64,000 nucleotides of DNA from Ruminiclostridium sp. GTDB taxonomy: Bacteria; Bacillota; Clostridia; Oscillospirales; Ruminococcaceae. Both the position numbers and the translations under genes were made by a program. Positions 62,289-64,000 of this stretch are shown in pieces. Numbering within the stretch: position 1 is the stretch's first letter; every line of letters begins with the position of its first letter. The notes beneath the pieces were generated by a model, which saw nothing but the letters and a program-made list of their open reading frames with translations, was not told the origin of the DNA and did no database searches. The DNA lies in contig JAGAWN010000032.1 in the NCBI GenBank assembly GCA_017941355.1, forward strand, positions 1 to 64,000. Reading direction: 5' to 3'.

Positions 62289-63728
62289 TCATTCTATTAC
62301 TTCTTTTTTAAGTACCATTCTCACGGCGCGAAGTCCGGCTCTGAAGTTCAGTATCAGTATCACTATGAACAGCAGCACGAGCGAGCCGTAGAACAGAAGA
62401 TCGTTGTCATGAACCATGAATATCACCGCGCCCATTACCATGAGCAGAACCACGTTGACCGCCATTTTGGGCAGCCGCAGATCCATGTTCACTATCCTGT
62501 GGGTGTCGGCGGCGCGGACTATGAATATAGTCAGAAAGCTTAAGAAGCTTGCGAAGGTTGCACCGTAGATCCCCCAGAGCTGTATCATTATCAGATTCAG
62601 TCCGATATTCAGCACAGCGCCGATCGCGGCGGTGACCATTGAGCGCATTGACTGTTTCGATGCTACATACACGCTTCCCATGAACGTTGAGAAACAGGTA
62701 TATACTACAGACATGACTATGAACGGCGCCGCAATGTACGCTTCAAGGAATTGCTCGTCAGCAAACAGGATTATCAGCGGTTTTATCAGTACCATCAGCG
62801 CGGAAGCTATCACATATACCGTGGACTGGAAGATATCGAAAACGTTGGTATAGAATTTTGCTATAGTAGAGGAGTTGTTCTCGGTTATAGCGGACATATT
62901 CCACGCCTGCGAGAAGATGCCGGAGAATATGGAGATCATGCTCGGAAAGCGTGATGCCGCTTTGTAGATGCCGCTGGCTTCAAAACCTATCATTCCCGAT
63001 ATCATAAAGCTGTCGGAAACATTGATGATCCACCACATCACGGAAGTTGGTATCATCGGTATGCAGAACCGCAGCATGGTCTGTATCATATCATGGCTGA
63101 GTCCCGTGAATGTCAGGTATTGTTTAAGATGCGCGGTGAAGCTTAAAAACACTATTGAACAGATATCCGCCAGTATAACGGAAAGCAGATATCCCACATT
63201 TCCGAGATTGAATGTGAACAGCAGGAATATGTTGAACACTATATTCATAGCGGTAGTGAGTATGCCGTCTATGGCGTACAGCTTGACGTGTCCTATCGAC
63301 CGGACGAAAAGTGCGCAGCTGCTTTTTACGCTGCCGGTGGTCACATAAAGCACTGTAAGCCATGCGTAATCCCGCAGCAGTAGCAGAACGTTGTTGTCCG
63401 GGAAGATATTCGTGAACAGTCCGACGAGCGGCACGAACAGCATACCGCACACCACGCCGGCAAAGGTGACTCTCATTCCTATCGAGAATACCTGCTTGTT
63501 GTCATACGCTTTGTCAATCCCGAAGCGGATTATCGACTCTCCTATCGAAAGCGTTACAAGTGACATCAGCAGAGTTGCCGTATCTATTATGTTGTTGATC
63601 TCACCGTAGCCGGTCTTTCCGAGTGCGCCCTGATAGAATCTCATCATTACTATGACGAGAACCTTTGAGCCGAACTGTCCGAGACCGAGTATGACGGTAT
63701 TGGCGGCAAGTGTTCTGTATCTGTTCAA
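62289..63728 (-). CDS. Polysaccharide/oligosaccharide flippase (MATE/MVF superfamily)
   Basis: 479 residues with 12-14 hydrophobic helices, beginning MNRYRTLAANTVILGLGQFG SKVLV. The pattern of Wzx-like proteins that flip lipid-linked sugars across the membrane is clear; the substrate is unknown. It is followed 13 nt later by dprA and preceded by tadA on the same strand. Confidence 0.88.
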   Translation of the reverse strand: MNRYRTLAANTVILGLGQFGSKVLVIVMMRFYQGALGKTGYGEINNIIDTATLLMSLVTLSIGESIIRFGIDKAYDNKQVFSIGMRVTFAGVVCGMLFVPLVGLFTNIFPDNNVLLLLRDYAWLTVLYVTTGSVKSSCALFVRSIGHVKLYAIDGILTTAMNIVFNIFLLFTFNLGNVGYLLSVILADICSIVFLSFTAHLKQYLTFTGLSHDMIQTMLRFCIPMIPTSVMWWIINVSDSFMISGMIGFEASGIYKAASRFPSMISIFSGIFSQAWNMSAITENNSSTIAKFYTNVFDIFQSTVYVIASALMVLIKPLIILFADEQFLEAYIAAPFIVMSVVYTCFSTFMGSVYVASKQSMRSMVTAAIGAVLNIGLNLIMIQLWGIYGATFASFLSFLTIFIVRAADTHRIVNMDLRLPKMAVNVVLLMVMGAVIFMVHDNDLLFYGSLVLLFIVILILNFRAGLRAVRMVLKKEVIE

Positions 63729-63741
63729 TTAAGCTTATCTC

Positions 63742-64000
63742 CTATTGCTCCTGTGCCGGGTCGGCCGCGCGTCCGGAGCATTTGTCATCTCTGAGTTTTC
63801 TGAAAAAATCCGACAGCAGTGCCGAACACTCGCTTTCGAGTATGCGGCTGCGCACGAGGGGAGTATGGCTGAACCCGTACTCAAACAGGTTTATGACCGA
63901 GGCGCAGGCTCCGCCCTTTTCGTCGAACGCGCCGTAAACCAGCCTTTTAAGCCCGGAGTTTATGACCGCTCCCGCGCACATGGGACACGGCTCCAGCGTA
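63742..64000 (-). CDS. tadA: tRNA-specific adenosine deaminase (partial, runs off the window)
   Basis: Only the C-terminal part is present; the zinc-binding motif TLEPCPMCAGAVINS near the window edge and GAFDEKGGACASV identify TadA. It deaminates A34 of tRNA-Arg. The N-terminus with the HAE motif lies beyond 64000. Confidence 0.92.
   Translation of the reverse strand, partial: TLEPCPMCAGAVINSGLKRLVYGAFDEKGGACASVINLFEYGFSHTPLVRSRILESECSALLSDFFRKLRDDKCSGRAADPAQEQ

Noticed and set aside
1..64000. CRISPR array
   Set aside because: No regularly spaced direct repeats with unique spacers and no cas genes were seen; the 22-bp and 19-bp repeats listed are not arrays.
1..64000. tRNA or rRNA genes
   Set aside because: No cloverleaf-like segment ending in CCA or rRNA-like tract was recognised; the island uses guaA rather than a tRNA as its site.

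Overview
The window looks like chromosome from a spore-forming, anaerobic gut-type Firmicute, most probably Oscillospiraceae (Ruminococcus-like). The reasons are a spoIIGA-sigE pair, a spoVAC-VAD-VAE operon, Gram-positive-style Shine-Dalgarno sequences, many sigma-A promoters with 17-nt spacers, and the overall gene style. This assignment is inference from gene content, because no rRNA or tRNA gene is visible.

Layout. (1) 1-12.16 kb is a patchwork of accessory chromosome: a decayed ABC-transporter fragment, a REP-like intergenic repeat, an hxlR gene facing a truncated SPASM-domain remnant and an MDR oxidoreductase, a class-M sirtuin, a TetR / PEP-synthase-like phosphotransferase / PAP2 operon behind a clear palindromic operator, and a heterodimeric ABC exporter. 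(2) 12.16-40.87 kb is an AT-rich integrative element inserted in the 3' end of guaA. A 12-bp direct repeat (the last codons of guaA) lies at both ends. The right end carries xis, a tyrosine integrase and a MobC-like gene. A phage-type D5 helicase and a Toprim primase, two XRE regulators, a serine recombinase and a large cargo lie inside. The cargo is a type I restriction-modification operon with three extra genes between hsdS and hsdR and a deleted yhcG, a DUF4143 ATPase, a metallophosphoesterase, an R2K ATP-grasp protein, several unknown or immunity-like proteins, a HipA-like kinase, a SLOG protein, a BspA-type lipoprotein preceded by a structured RNA, and a KptA RNA 2'-phosphotransferase. 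No relaxase or conjugation apparatus is present, so the element resembles a mobilizable or phage-satellite-like island. (3) 40.86-64 kb is core chromosome: guaA, an unusual amino-acid-permease/histidine-kinase/receiver fusion, pheST, a FliD-like protein, spoIIGA-sigE, an inosine/uracil glycosylase, a chemotaxis receptor, spoVAC-D-E, an SMR/EamA pair, an Rsm22-type methyltransferase, a DAHP synthase, marR, ybaK, dprA, a flippase and the end of tadA.

Working together. The island's integrase, Xis and the AGTATCAC arm-type repeats at both ends explain excision. A TTGTCAATTTG operator is shared by the large XRE gene and the structured-RNA promoter, suggesting a small regulon. Several features point to cassette-like turnover of cargo genes: near-perfect 19-bp palindromes at the 3' ends of cargo genes, fossil gene starts in front of unrelated genes, a MITE whose terminal repeat now supplies a ribosome binding site, and a 53-bp-arm inverted repeat.

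I found no CRISPR array, tRNA or rRNA.
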